Origin: Fibrobacter sp.
GTDB taxonomy: Bacteria; Fibrobacterota; Fibrobacteria; Fibrobacterales; Fibrobacteraceae
Direction: 5' to 3'
Assembly (NCBI GenBank): GCA_017526585.1
Contig: JAFXRC010000028.1
Location: 42,620 to 106,619 of the forward strand
Length of the DNA: 64,000 bases
Shown here: in pieces, positions 52,294-59,703 of the stretch
How positions within the stretch are numbered: position 1 is the first letter of the stretch
Layout: every line of letters begins with the position of its first letter
The notes under the pieces: generated by a model
What the model was told of the DNA's origin: nothing
The model's input: the letters and a program-made list of their open reading frames with translations, nothing else
Database searches by the model: none
Translations under genes and position numbers: made by a program

Positions 52294-52746
52294 TTAATCC
52301 CCTAAATCAAACGCAAGGATGGCTACGAGTTCATGTTCGCCGCCTTCATCGCTCGCAGGCCCCTTTTCAAAAAGGGTCCATGCGTCCGGCATCCATCCGT
52401 ATGCCGCCATCGTCAGTTCCTTGCCGATAGCGATTTCGGCCGCTTCCACTTCTTCCCAACGCACCGGACCTGTTGGCGCCTTGTAGTAGCGCAGCATTCC
52501 GAGAGCTTCCATTGATTCGGGGTAATTGTCTACCAGCTGGTAGACGCAATCCTTGTAGCTTTCGCCCTTCAGGCGGATCACGCGGTAAAGTCGCTTGTGA
52601 CCTAGGAATTTAGAGAGGTCGCCGTGGTGAACGTCAATCCTGGAACCTTGCCCGAAAAACGTCATGAGCTCGCGGAATATTTCCGAATCCTCTTCCATGA
52701 ACGGGGAGAGCTTTTTAATCAGGGCGTTAACTTCGTTTGCGAGCAT
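52294..52746 (-). CDS. Conserved hypothetical protein
   Basis: 150 residues from ATG 52746. The longer 189-codon frame would start inside dxr and lacks a ribosome-binding site. No signal peptide. MLANEVNALIKKLSPFMEEDSEIFRELMTFF is helical. LYRVIRLKGESYKDCVYQLVDNYPESMEALGMLRYY and WMPDAWTLFEKGP are aromatic-rich. TATAAT ends 6 bases before the ATG, so the message would be nearly leaderless. No function is recognised. It diverges from dxr. Confidence 0.7.
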   Translation of the reverse strand: MLANEVNALIKKLSPFMEEDSEIFRELMTFFGQGSRIDVHHGDLSKFLGHKRLYRVIRLKGESYKDCVYQLVDNYPESMEALGMLRYYKAPTGPVRWEEVEAAEIAIGKELTMAAYGWMPDAWTLFEKGPASDEGGEHELVAILAFDLGD

Positions 52747-52801
52747 GTTTAAATTATAGATATTTTTTATCTTTTTAGCTGTATAAAAAAGAGGCTTCAA
52801 A

Positions 52802-53950
52802 ATGAAAAACGTAGTTCTTCTCGGTGCGACCGGTTCTATCGGTACTTCTAGCGTCGATGTCATTCACCAGCATTCCGACATCTTCAATCTTTACGCCGTT
52901 GCAGCAAACAGCAGCGTGGCGAAGGTTGCCGAAATCGTGCGCAAGTACAAGGTGGAACGCGTGTGCATGTTCAACGAAGCTGCTGCGAAGGAGCTCGAAA
53001 AGGAACTCGGCATGAAGGTGCTTGCTGGCATGGAAGGCCTTTGCGAACTCGCTGCCGACCCGAAGGCTGACATCATCATCAACTCGCTGATGGGTGCCGT
53101 GGGTTGCCTTCCGACCATTACCGCTATCGAACATGGCAAGCATGTGGCTCTCGCCAACAAAGAAACCATGGTCATGGCTGGTCCTGTGATTTGGGACAAG
53201 CTTGCCGAAAATCCGAAGTCTTTCATCACGCCGATTGACTCCGAACATAGCGCTATCTTCCAGTGCCTCGAAGGCGGCAAGCGCGAATCCGAAGTTGAAT
53301 TCCTCGAAATTACGGCATCGGGTGGCCCGTTCCGTGAATGGCCGATTGAAAAGTTTGAAAACATCACCGTGGCTGACGCCCTGAATCATCCGGTGTGGAG
53401 CATGGGCAAGAAGATTACGATTGACTCTGCCTCCATGATGAACAAGGGCCTCGAAGTGCTCGAAGCTCACTTCTTGTTCCACATTCCGTATGACCAGATC
53501 AAGGTTGTGGTTCACCCGCAGTCCATGGTGCATTCCTTGGTGCAGTTCCGCGACGGTTCCTTGATGGCTCAGCTCGGCGCTCCCGACATGCGCATCCCGA
53601 TCCAGGTGGCGCTCACGTGGCCCGACCGTCTCAAGCTTGAAACCAAGCGCCTCGACTTGCCGACGCTTGCAAAGCTCACATTCTTCGAACCGGACTTCAA
53701 CAAGTTCCGTTGCCTCGCTCTTGCCTTTGAAGCTGGCCGCCGTGGCGGTATCGTGCCTTCGATGATGAACGCCGCAAACGAAGTTCTCGTGGATCGTTTC
53801 CTCAAGGGTAACCTCAAGTTCACCGACATCCCGAAGTACGTGGAAATGGTGATGGAAAAGGCTCCGAATGTCACCGGTCACCTTTCCTTGGAACAAGTGC
53901 TCGAAGCCGATAAGGAAGCCCGCCTCATGACGGAAGGCTTTTTGAAGTAG
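52802..53950 (+). CDS. dxr: 1-deoxy-D-xylulose 5-phosphate reductoisomerase
   Basis: 382 residues. VVLLGATGSIGTSSVDV is the NADPH loop. LANKETMVMAGP, TPIDSEHSAIFQCL (metal D and E), ITASGGPFR, HPVWSMGKKITIDSASMMNKGLEVLEAH and HPQSMVHSLVQFRDGS are all intact. It makes 2-C-methylerythritol 4-phosphate, the substrate of IspD, in isoprenoid synthesis. The gene is monocistronic, with a terminator 34 bases after the stop. Confidence 0.97.
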   Translation: MKNVVLLGATGSIGTSSVDVIHQHSDIFNLYAVAANSSVAKVAEIVRKYKVERVCMFNEAAAKELEKELGMKVLAGMEGLCELAADPKADIIINSLMGAVGCLPTITAIEHGKHVALANKETMVMAGPVIWDKLAENPKSFITPIDSEHSAIFQCLEGGKRESEVEFLEITASGGPFREWPIEKFENITVADALNHPVWSMGKKITIDSASMMNKGLEVLEAHFLFHIPYDQIKVVVHPQSMVHSLVQFRDGSLMAQLGAPDMRIPIQVALTWPDRLKLETKRLDLPTLAKLTFFEPDFNKFRCLALAFEAGRRGGIVPSMMNAANEVLVDRFLKGNLKFTDIPKYVEMVMEKAPNVTGHLSLEQVLEADKEARLMTEGFLK

Positions 53951-53983
53951 ACCGTAGACGTTTAGCTCAAATAAAGCAAATTG

Positions 53984-54013
53984 AAAACGGCGCTCCTCCG
54001 AGCGCCGTTTTTT
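53984..54013. terminator. Bidirectional rho-independent terminator
   Basis: AAAACGGCGCTC and GAGCGCCGTTTT pair around CTCC, with T-runs both ways, between dxr and the convergent secreted-protein gene. Confidence 0.95.
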
Positions 54014-54030
54014 GATGTTGTAGAATGAGA

Positions 54031-54474
54031 TTAGTTTTCGCCGTTTTTAGATTCGATACTTTCGCGGTCCATTGTGTAAGTCAGGTATTCCTTGAAATCG
54101 CGATCGATTTTGACATCCTCGACATCATTGATGTTATCGTAGATGAGACCAATGAGCCCCGGATTGTCTGTATGACCCCAAATTTCAAGACTGTCAAACA
54201 CCATGGACTTGTCCCCAGGACCTGCTGCGACGTATTCGACCTGGTCTTTGTCGACCCAGCCACGTCCGCATTTTCCTTGGACGAGAACTTTTGTATCTGC
54301 ATTCCTGATGATCTTCAGTTCGTCATGGAAACCTGCTGTGCAGACAACAGAACCGCCATCTTTCAGGGAAGAGATTTCGATATCACCCAGTTTGGATTTG
54401 ACGAATTGCTCTGCGAATGAAGATGTTACCATCACGGCGAGCGCGGCCAACGCCATAATCTTTAAGTTTTTCAT
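54031..54474 (-). CDS. Small secreted protein, function unknown
   Basis: 147 residues from ATG 54474, set by AAGGAGG. The signal peptide MKNLKIMALAALAVMVTSSFA is clear. The mature part is acidic with two Cys (VVCTAGF, GKCGRGW) that could pair. CGRGWVDKDQVEYVAAG resembles an SH3b-like or bacterial SH3 motif but is too short to claim. The palindrome at 54559-54577 lies 85 bases upstream. Confidence 0.75.
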   Translation of the reverse strand: MKNLKIMALAALAVMVTSSFAEQFVKSKLGDIEISSLKDGGSVVCTAGFHDELKIIRNADTKVLVQGKCGRGWVDKDQVEYVAAGPGDKSMVFDSLEIWGHTDNPGLIGLIYDNINDVEDVKIDRDFKEYLTYTMDRESIESKNGEN

Positions 54475-54558
54475 GATTGCCTCCTTGTTTTTATTTGAAG
54501 GCGGTTGCCCGCCCACAATGTAAACTACAAAGTAACATTTGCGCAGAGTAGCAGACAT

Positions 54559-54577
54559 ATATTCCAAGTTGGAATAT
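54559..54577. promoter_or_regulatory. 19-bp palindrome ATATTCCAANTTGGAATAT, second copy
   Basis: Perfect 9-base arms around G, identical to the arms of the copy at 24453-24471. It lies between the terminator of the antiporter gene and the start of the secreted-protein gene, where an operator would be expected. Confidence 0.55.
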
Positions 54578-54592
54578 GAAAGGGGTGATAAG

Positions 54593-54614
54593 AAAAATCC
54601 CCGCAAATGCGGGG
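54593..54614 (-). terminator. Rho-independent terminator of the antiporter gene
   Basis: On the minus strand CCCCGC and GCGGGG pair around ATTT and are followed by ATTTTT. Confidence 0.88.
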
Positions 54615-54647
54615 ACTAGTTATTGGAAAACTTTGTTTGTAATTGTA

Positions 54648-55991
54648 CTAGTGCTTGTTTTTGCGCGGAGAAATTGCAATGAATATGAGCACGCTGACAA
54701 GTAACAGGAACGGATAGAACATATAGGGGATGAGGTCGAATGCGCTGATGTTTGCTCCCGGGATTGCCGTAGAAATTGCCGCGAGTGCTACGAGCATCTG
54801 GGCACCGTAAGGCAAAATGCCTTGCACCACGCAGCTGAATATGTCCAGAAGCGAAGCTGTCTTTTTCGGCGAGATTCTGTATTCGTCGCCCATCTGCTTT
54901 GCAATCGGGCCTGCCATCACGATAGCGACTGTGTTGTTTGCGGTTGCAATGTCGAGTGCGCTTACCAAGAGGCCAACGCCCACTTGACCGCTACGGTGTC
55001 CCTTGAATACTTTATGGATAAAGTCTAACAGAGCTGCGAAACCGCCGTGAATGCGAATGAGCCCGCACAAAGCGCTCACCAAAACTGCCACGAGAATCGT
55101 CTCGTACATTCCCGAAATGCCGTTTCCGATGTTCTGCAAAAGGCCAATCATGTCGAGCGTGCCGGAACCCACCATAATGATGGAGGCTGCGACAATGCCG
55201 ATGAGCAACACTGCAAAAACGTTGATGCCCGTAAGCGCGAGCGCCAATACGAGAACGTAAGGAATAAGTTGTACGAGATTGTAGGAATTTTCGGCAACCG
55301 TATTTGCCTTGGTCACAAAAGAAATTGCTGTGATAATGATAATCGCGAGAAGTGCCGCCGGAGCTGCCACCAAAAAGTTTACGCGGAACTTATCCTTCAT
55401 CTTGCAGCCCTGCGTAGATGTTGCCGCAATCGTCGTATCCGAAATAAAGCTCAAGTTGTCGCCGAACATTGCGCCGCCAATCACCGTTGCTACGCAGAAC
55501 GGAACGCCAAAGCCTGCCATCTGTGCGACTTCGACCGCAATCGGAGAGACCACCGCAATCGTGCCAACGGACGTACCCATCGCCGTAGAGACAAACGCCG
55601 CGACAACGAACAGCACCACCACCGCAAACTGCGCCGGAATGAAATCCAAGAGCAAATATGCTGCCGCTGAGGCGCTTGAGCGCCCGAGAATCCCCGCGAA
55701 AATGCCTGCGCAAAGGAAAATCAGGATCATCAAGAAAATATTGCGGTCGCCAAGTGCGCCTGCCATCACATTCATCTTGTGGTCAAAATTCAGCTTGCGG
55801 TTCTGTACGCAAGCTACGAAAATTGCCACCAGGAATGCCGCGACAATCGGGATGTTGTAAAATCCCATCGGAATCTTGAGAACATATTCAAACGTGATGC
55901 CGAGACCCAGATAAAGTACCAGGAACACGGCAATAGGCAAAAGGGCAATCGGGTTGCCCTTGATTTTTTCTTGAGAGTTTTCGTTTTGCAT
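54648..55991 (-). CDS. NhaC-type Na+/H+ antiporter family protein
   Basis: 447 residues from ATG 55991, with about 11-12 membrane helices. GILGRSSASAAAYLLLDFIPAQF, STAMGTSVGTIAVVSPIAVEVA, GGAMFGDNLSFISDTTIAATSTQGCKMKDKF and SALDIATANNTVAIVMAGPIAK match the NhaC/YuiF group, with the GDNLSFISDTT motif intact. The substrate may be Na+/H+ or an amino acid. The promoter must lie within or next to the nuclease remnant directly upstream, since only about 18 bases separate them. Confidence 0.88.
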   Translation of the reverse strand: MQNENSQEKIKGNPIALLPIAVFLVLYLGLGITFEYVLKIPMGFYNIPIVAAFLVAIFVACVQNRKLNFDHKMNVMAGALGDRNIFLMILIFLCAGIFAGILGRSSASAAAYLLLDFIPAQFAVVVLFVVAAFVSTAMGTSVGTIAVVSPIAVEVAQMAGFGVPFCVATVIGGAMFGDNLSFISDTTIAATSTQGCKMKDKFRVNFLVAAPAALLAIIIITAISFVTKANTVAENSYNLVQLIPYVLVLALALTGINVFAVLLIGIVAASIIMVGSGTLDMIGLLQNIGNGISGMYETILVAVLVSALCGLIRIHGGFAALLDFIHKVFKGHRSGQVGVGLLVSALDIATANNTVAIVMAGPIAKQMGDEYRISPKKTASLLDIFSCVVQGILPYGAQMLVALAAISTAIPGANISAFDLIPYMFYPFLLLVSVLIFIAISPRKNKH

Positions 55992-56008
55992 GACGTGAAA
56001 GATAGAAA

Positions 56009-56178
56009 AGTGGGGGCATAAATATTTGCTTTTTCGGGTAACGTCAACTTCACAAGGATATCCTTCTTCTCTTTGCAAAGTAAAATGCCGATAGTCGGTT
56101 TTTCGAAATCCTGCTTTACATAACGATCATAGTAGTATTCCACCGATTTTGCAGGGACATTCTCTTTATTTTTTGCCA
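56009..56178 (-). pseudogene. Remnant of a YhcG/DUF1016-type PD-(D/E)XK nuclease gene
   Basis: From ATG 56178 the frame reads MAKNKENVPAKSVEYYY...DFEKPTIGILLCKEKKDILVKLTLPEKANIYA. PTIGILLCKEKKD...LP...NIYA is the C-terminal hallmark of the DUF1016 PDDEXK nucleases. The winged-helix part and the catalytic core in front of it are missing, and the end is replaced by the antiporter upstream sequence, so the gene is broken at both ends. Its start is directly behind the ORF6N stop with a GGAGGC ribosome-binding site. Confidence 0.65.
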
Positions 56179-56180
56179 TA

Positions 56181-56195
56181 TTAGCCTCCATGTGG
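56181..56195 (-). repeat. 15-bp direct repeat, copy 1 (TTAGCCTCCATGTGG)
   Basis: Identical to 57234-57248. On the minus strand it reads CCACATGGAGGCTAA. This copy contains the end of the ORF6N gene, including its stop codon, and the ribosome-binding site of the nuclease remnant. Confidence 0.85.
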
Positions 56196-57233
56196 CTCCT
56201 GTTGGGTATACAGTTCTTCGAACATGCTACGATAAACCTCAATGTCATCCAGTTGAACAATAGTCGTAATCTTATTGCCGGCGTCCTTACTAGAAGCCCC
56301 GCAATGGTACAGCTTTTCGCTTTTGGTCTTGATATCGATTAGAATGTATCGGTCGTGGAACTTGTGCGCAGCAGAAATTTTGTCAATCGAAATGCCCGGC
56401 ATCGCAGCACGAAAATCGTTGAGCATATCGTCTGTTATGTGGGTGTATTGGTCACTCGCAATCAAGATGGAAACGCCTTTGTGCGCATTTCTGAGCAAAT
56501 TCAACGTCTTGATGTCAACATAGTTATCGACAATCAACAGCGTTTTCTTCGCCATGCCATAAATCTGTGCGTAGGCGACATCGGCTTCCAACTTCTGTCC
56601 ATTAAGAATCAAGAAGTGCTTGTAAGTCGATGGATCGACGAAATTTTCCATGACCATCTGGAGGTCCATATTGATTTTTCCCAAATCACTCCGAATGTCG
56701 CGAACTTCGCCGGAAAGTTCCTTTACTTCGGCAGAAACCACCGCAATTTCATGTGTATTTTGAGCAGTCTGCGCTGCAATCTGGGCGATTCCCGCAGTTC
56801 CGGGCAGTTGCTGATTTTCTGCAACGATATAGTCTTTCATCTGCTTAAAAAGACGAATGAGAGCCATACTCTGTTGTATCGCTAAATCGCCTTTCAACAC
56901 GGTCATGAGCATGTAAATGCCTTGTTCCGTAAAAACAAAGGGATAGGAGCGGTTCATTGTGCTGATATTTGCGGTGCAATTTTTGCATCGCAATTCTTCA
57001 ACTTCCCTTTTGGACAATTGGAACCGGAAATCCTCCGCAAAACGCTCAATATTATTCTTGACTTGCCGGTTAAAAGCTCCGGTACTATACCCATAAATTT
57101 CGGCTAAATCGGCATCAAGCATGACCTTGATCCCTCGGATGGTATAAATACGCGATTTGAGCAAGTTCTCGTCTATCAGGGACATTTCTGATTTGACTGG
57201 CGCAACAGTCACATTTTTTGTGTTCTTGGTCAT
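56181..57233 (-). CDS. ORF6N-domain protein with C-terminal PLD-like domain
   Basis: 350 residues. An N-terminal ORF6N domain (about 25-110) reads RIYTIRGIKVMLDADLAEIYGYSTGAFNRQVKNN and FVFTEQGIYMLMTVLKG, a DNA-binding module of phage-type regulators. A coiled-coil linker (about 135-200) follows. The C-terminal part (about 225-340) has AYAQIYGMAKKTLLIVDNYVD and KFHDRYILIDIK...HCGASSKDAG, which looks like one phospholipase-D-type half site (HxxxxxxxD). Similar proteins accompany phage and defence islands. The gene is bracketed by perfect 15-bp direct repeats that hold its own ribosome-binding site and that of the next frame. Confidence 0.82.
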   Translation of the reverse strand: MTKNTKNVTVAPVKSEMSLIDENLLKSRIYTIRGIKVMLDADLAEIYGYSTGAFNRQVKNNIERFAEDFRFQLSKREVEELRCKNCTANISTMNRSYPFVFTEQGIYMLMTVLKGDLAIQQSMALIRLFKQMKDYIVAENQQLPGTAGIAQIAAQTAQNTHEIAVVSAEVKELSGEVRDIRSDLGKINMDLQMVMENFVDPSTYKHFLILNGQKLEADVAYAQIYGMAKKTLLIVDNYVDIKTLNLLRNAHKGVSILIASDQYTHITDDMLNDFRAAMPGISIDKISAAHKFHDRYILIDIKTKSEKLYHCGASSKDAGNKITTIVQLDDIEVYRSMFEELYTQQEPHGG

Positions 57234-57248
57234 TTAGCCTCCATGTGG
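57234..57248 (-). repeat. 15-bp direct repeat, copy 2 (TTAGCCTCCATGTGG)
   Basis: Directly abuts the ORF6N start codon and supplies its GGAGGC ribosome-binding site. It is identical to 56181-56195, 1053 bases away. Confidence 0.85.
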
Positions 57249-57263
57249 TCACGACTTGTGACC
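57247..57263. promoter_or_regulatory. Inverted repeat GGTCACNNNNNGTGACC upstream of the ORF6N gene
   Basis: GGTCAC and GTGACC are perfect 6-base arms around GACTT, 14-30 bases before the ATG. This is a typical place for an autoregulatory operator of a DNA-binding protein. Confidence 0.5.
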
Positions 57264-57332
57264 GTTTGATGTTAGAGGCGTCCCCTAATTCTGAAATTAC
57301 AGAATAAAAAAACGCACTAAGCCGAGAGCAGC

Positions 57333-57354
57333 GAAAATAAGCTTGCTTATTTTC
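57333..57354. terminator. Palindromic hairpin after the restriction operon
   Basis: GAAAATAAGC and GCTTATTTTC are perfect 10-base arms around TT, within a larger imperfect stem (AACGCA at 57311 to TGCGTT at 57374). A second hairpin GATTCTC/GAGAATC is at 57398-57420. They occupy the 229-base gap between the nuclease gene and the ORF6N gene. No small gene is seen there. Confidence 0.5.
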
Positions 57355-57477
57355 ATTGCCGAGGCGAATGCGTTAGCGTTCTAAAAACGCAAAACGCGAT
57401 TCTCCATTTGACAGAGAATCACGTGCTACATTAATGTACCTAAAATCAAAAATGTTGGCTAGGGGAGTAAGAAAATT

Positions 57478-59691
57478 TTACAAGAAAATCAAGTCATTCC
57501 ATCTTATCAAATGACCCGCAAATTCATCAGCTCTAGTCAAAATTGTATTACAGTCAAAAACTTTTTCCGCATACAATTTCTGCTCTATTACCTGAAGGCG
57601 CACTGAGGAATCGTTATAATCGTCAATACCAAATATAATGAATAGCCGGATTTGAGAGTCTTCCAATGTAATGAGATATTTAGGACAAGACGCTTCTGTA
57701 TCTTGACTACCATTCCGTATTGGTAATGTAACTACACCCGTTCTTCCTATTTCCTCATACATTTCCAGTGTTCCTCGTGCTACAAAAACTTTCGGATTGA
57801 TTTCTCTATCCGATGCAGCGTTCATCGCTTCTTGCACCGATAAAGGCAGGCAAATGAACTCATCCCTATCAATTACACGAATCCTTTGATTTGATGTTGT
57901 TGCATTCAAAAGTGTATCAGAATCTTTTTCTTCTGCGTAAATCAAGAAAGTCTTGTTTTCTCCTATTTCGGGGCAATACATTTTACCAAGCCATTTTTTA
58001 AAACGATGATCAACAAATGTGTTCAAATCAAGGTTCTGAGGAATGATTTTATAGAAGTTGTATTTCTTATCTAGTAGATTCAGGAAATTCTTGCGGAACT
58101 TATCACGGGCATCATTCTTGAATTCTTCGCGGAGAGATGAATGCTTAGAAGTAAACGCCTTGAGTACGTACAAAAAATTAACGTCATAGATTTGCAGCAA
58201 TAAAGTATCGCGATCAAAAAGTCGATTTTTGAAATGGCGATTGCGGTTTTCCCACATCCGTTCAATCATTGCTTCTTCTGTTTCAATATTAGTTTGATCT
58301 TTCTCTCGTGCCAAACGAATCAAAGGAGATACATCGCCTTGCTTTATGAAATAATCGGAAGAATATTGCGAAGCATCTTTATATTTTGGAATAAATCCAC
58401 GAATAAAGAAGTTTGGAGTGACGCTATAGCCCTCAGTTAAGTCGTCTCTATAACGAATACCATAGTGCGCATCATTTGCACCATGATTTTCTCCATCATG
58501 AAAGTATTTGGGGCTAAAGAAATTCTGTATCATATTTTTGGCATACGTATACTGCTTTGCAATGGACGCATCCTTAATGTCCTTGGGGTCTTGATAATAC
58601 TTACTATCACCGATATGCCAAATATCATCATTGTTGCCAGAAGAAAAAATTAGTGATTTTTCTCTATAAAGATGGTCAATAATCTTGCCATCTTCATTAT
58701 CTTTCAAATCAGCAAATTCAGGATCACCTACGAGCTCGTCTATCATTGCCTCGAATACATTGTTGAACGAATTGGCAATCAGGTATTCCTGCACATCGTT
58801 GTTCTTATTCTTGTAACAAGCTCCCCATCGGAAGAATGCTTCCATAATGTTGTATAATTTAAGGAGCCTGTCTTCAAAATATTTGTACTTTATTTTCTTA
58901 AGCTCACGTAGTCCACGCCCATTTTCCAAGAGACAATCCATCTCGTTCATTCTGAGCGGTTGATAGAACTCGCTCTGTGGCATTGTGTAGCCGAATTTAT
59001 CCTGAATAAATCTCATCGCAGAAAAGTATAAGACTAATAAGCGATCGTCCAGATCAAACACTTTGACTTTGTTTACGGGATTCGTGTAAATAGGAACACC
59101 GTTTTGCATAAAAGGAATCATTTTATTGACGGTACGCTGCCAATTTATTTTGTGGTATCCACTATGCTTGTTTTTTGCGATAAAGACAAAAAGTGATTGA
59201 TTTTTTTTATAGAAGAGCTCCATACTGCTCATAATATCGAGCAATGTGGCATAACGGTCATTCTTCTTGAAATTTCGAGATTCCGATTGCTGTGGTGTAA
59301 CGATGCCATTATCCTTATCGTCATTCTTTTTTTTATTATACTTGTCTATGGCAGAATAAAGCCATAGTGAAATAGACGAATAAAACTTCCGTTGTACATT
59401 GCTAATTTTCTGATCTTCTTTCTTTTTGTTGCCAAAACAGTCCTTTCCTTCAGGATCAATATCTTCACTAAAAGCTTTTTTCCCTCTCTCGTCTAAGAAC
59501 ACCTTGGGCAGCACAAAAACAGGCTGGCCATTGTAAAAGCAATAGCCAACACCGTTAATTTTCACCCCATCTTTTGTCGTTTCTGTATTAAAACCGCTTT
59601 TGCTACGGTATTTTAGTTTTCCATCTCCATACCCAATAACGGTCTTCAGAAATCTAGAATCATATGGACGTTCTTCGAAAAGAAAAATCAT
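57478..59691 (-). CDS. LlaJI-type restriction endonuclease subunit (McrC-like partner)
   Basis: 737 residues, no signal or membrane segment. The likely catalytic strand is DIWHIGDSKYYQDP near 361 (D-x-K), preceded by SLIFSSGNND, a PD-(D/E)XK arrangement like the DAKYY motif of LlaJI restriction proteins. Long charged helices precede it. It is the third gene of the operon, 12 bases after the McrB-like gene. In LlaJI, an McrB-like subunit and this type of subunit together cut DNA. The gene is AT-rich. Assignment rests on motif and context. Confidence 0.75.
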   Translation of the reverse strand: MIFLFEERPYDSRFLKTVIGYGDGKLKYRSKSGFNTETTKDGVKINGVGYCFYNGQPVFVLPKVFLDERGKKAFSEDIDPEGKDCFGNKKKEDQKISNVQRKFYSSISLWLYSAIDKYNKKKNDDKDNGIVTPQQSESRNFKKNDRYATLLDIMSSMELFYKKNQSLFVFIAKNKHSGYHKINWQRTVNKMIPFMQNGVPIYTNPVNKVKVFDLDDRLLVLYFSAMRFIQDKFGYTMPQSEFYQPLRMNEMDCLLENGRGLRELKKIKYKYFEDRLLKLYNIMEAFFRWGACYKNKNNDVQEYLIANSFNNVFEAMIDELVGDPEFADLKDNEDGKIIDHLYREKSLIFSSGNNDDIWHIGDSKYYQDPKDIKDASIAKQYTYAKNMIQNFFSPKYFHDGENHGANDAHYGIRYRDDLTEGYSVTPNFFIRGFIPKYKDASQYSSDYFIKQGDVSPLIRLAREKDQTNIETEEAMIERMWENRNRHFKNRLFDRDTLLLQIYDVNFLYVLKAFTSKHSSLREEFKNDARDKFRKNFLNLLDKKYNFYKIIPQNLDLNTFVDHRFKKWLGKMYCPEIGENKTFLIYAEEKDSDTLLNATTSNQRIRVIDRDEFICLPLSVQEAMNAASDREINPKVFVARGTLEMYEEIGRTGVVTLPIRNGSQDTEASCPKYLITLEDSQIRLFIIFGIDDYNDSSVRLQVIEQKLYAEKVFDCNTILTRADEFAGHLIRWNDLIFL

Positions 59692-59703
59692 GTTTTACAC
59701 CCG

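Noticed and set aside
52747..52863. Longer start for the hypothetical protein at 52294
   Set aside because: The extra 39 codons overlap dxr on the opposite strand and include the promoter-like TATAAT; the ATG at 52746 avoids this.
56181..57248. 15-bp repeats as target-site duplications of an insertion sequence
   Set aside because: There is no transposase or terminal inverted repeat between them, 15 bp is long for most duplications, and the copies coincide with translation signals.
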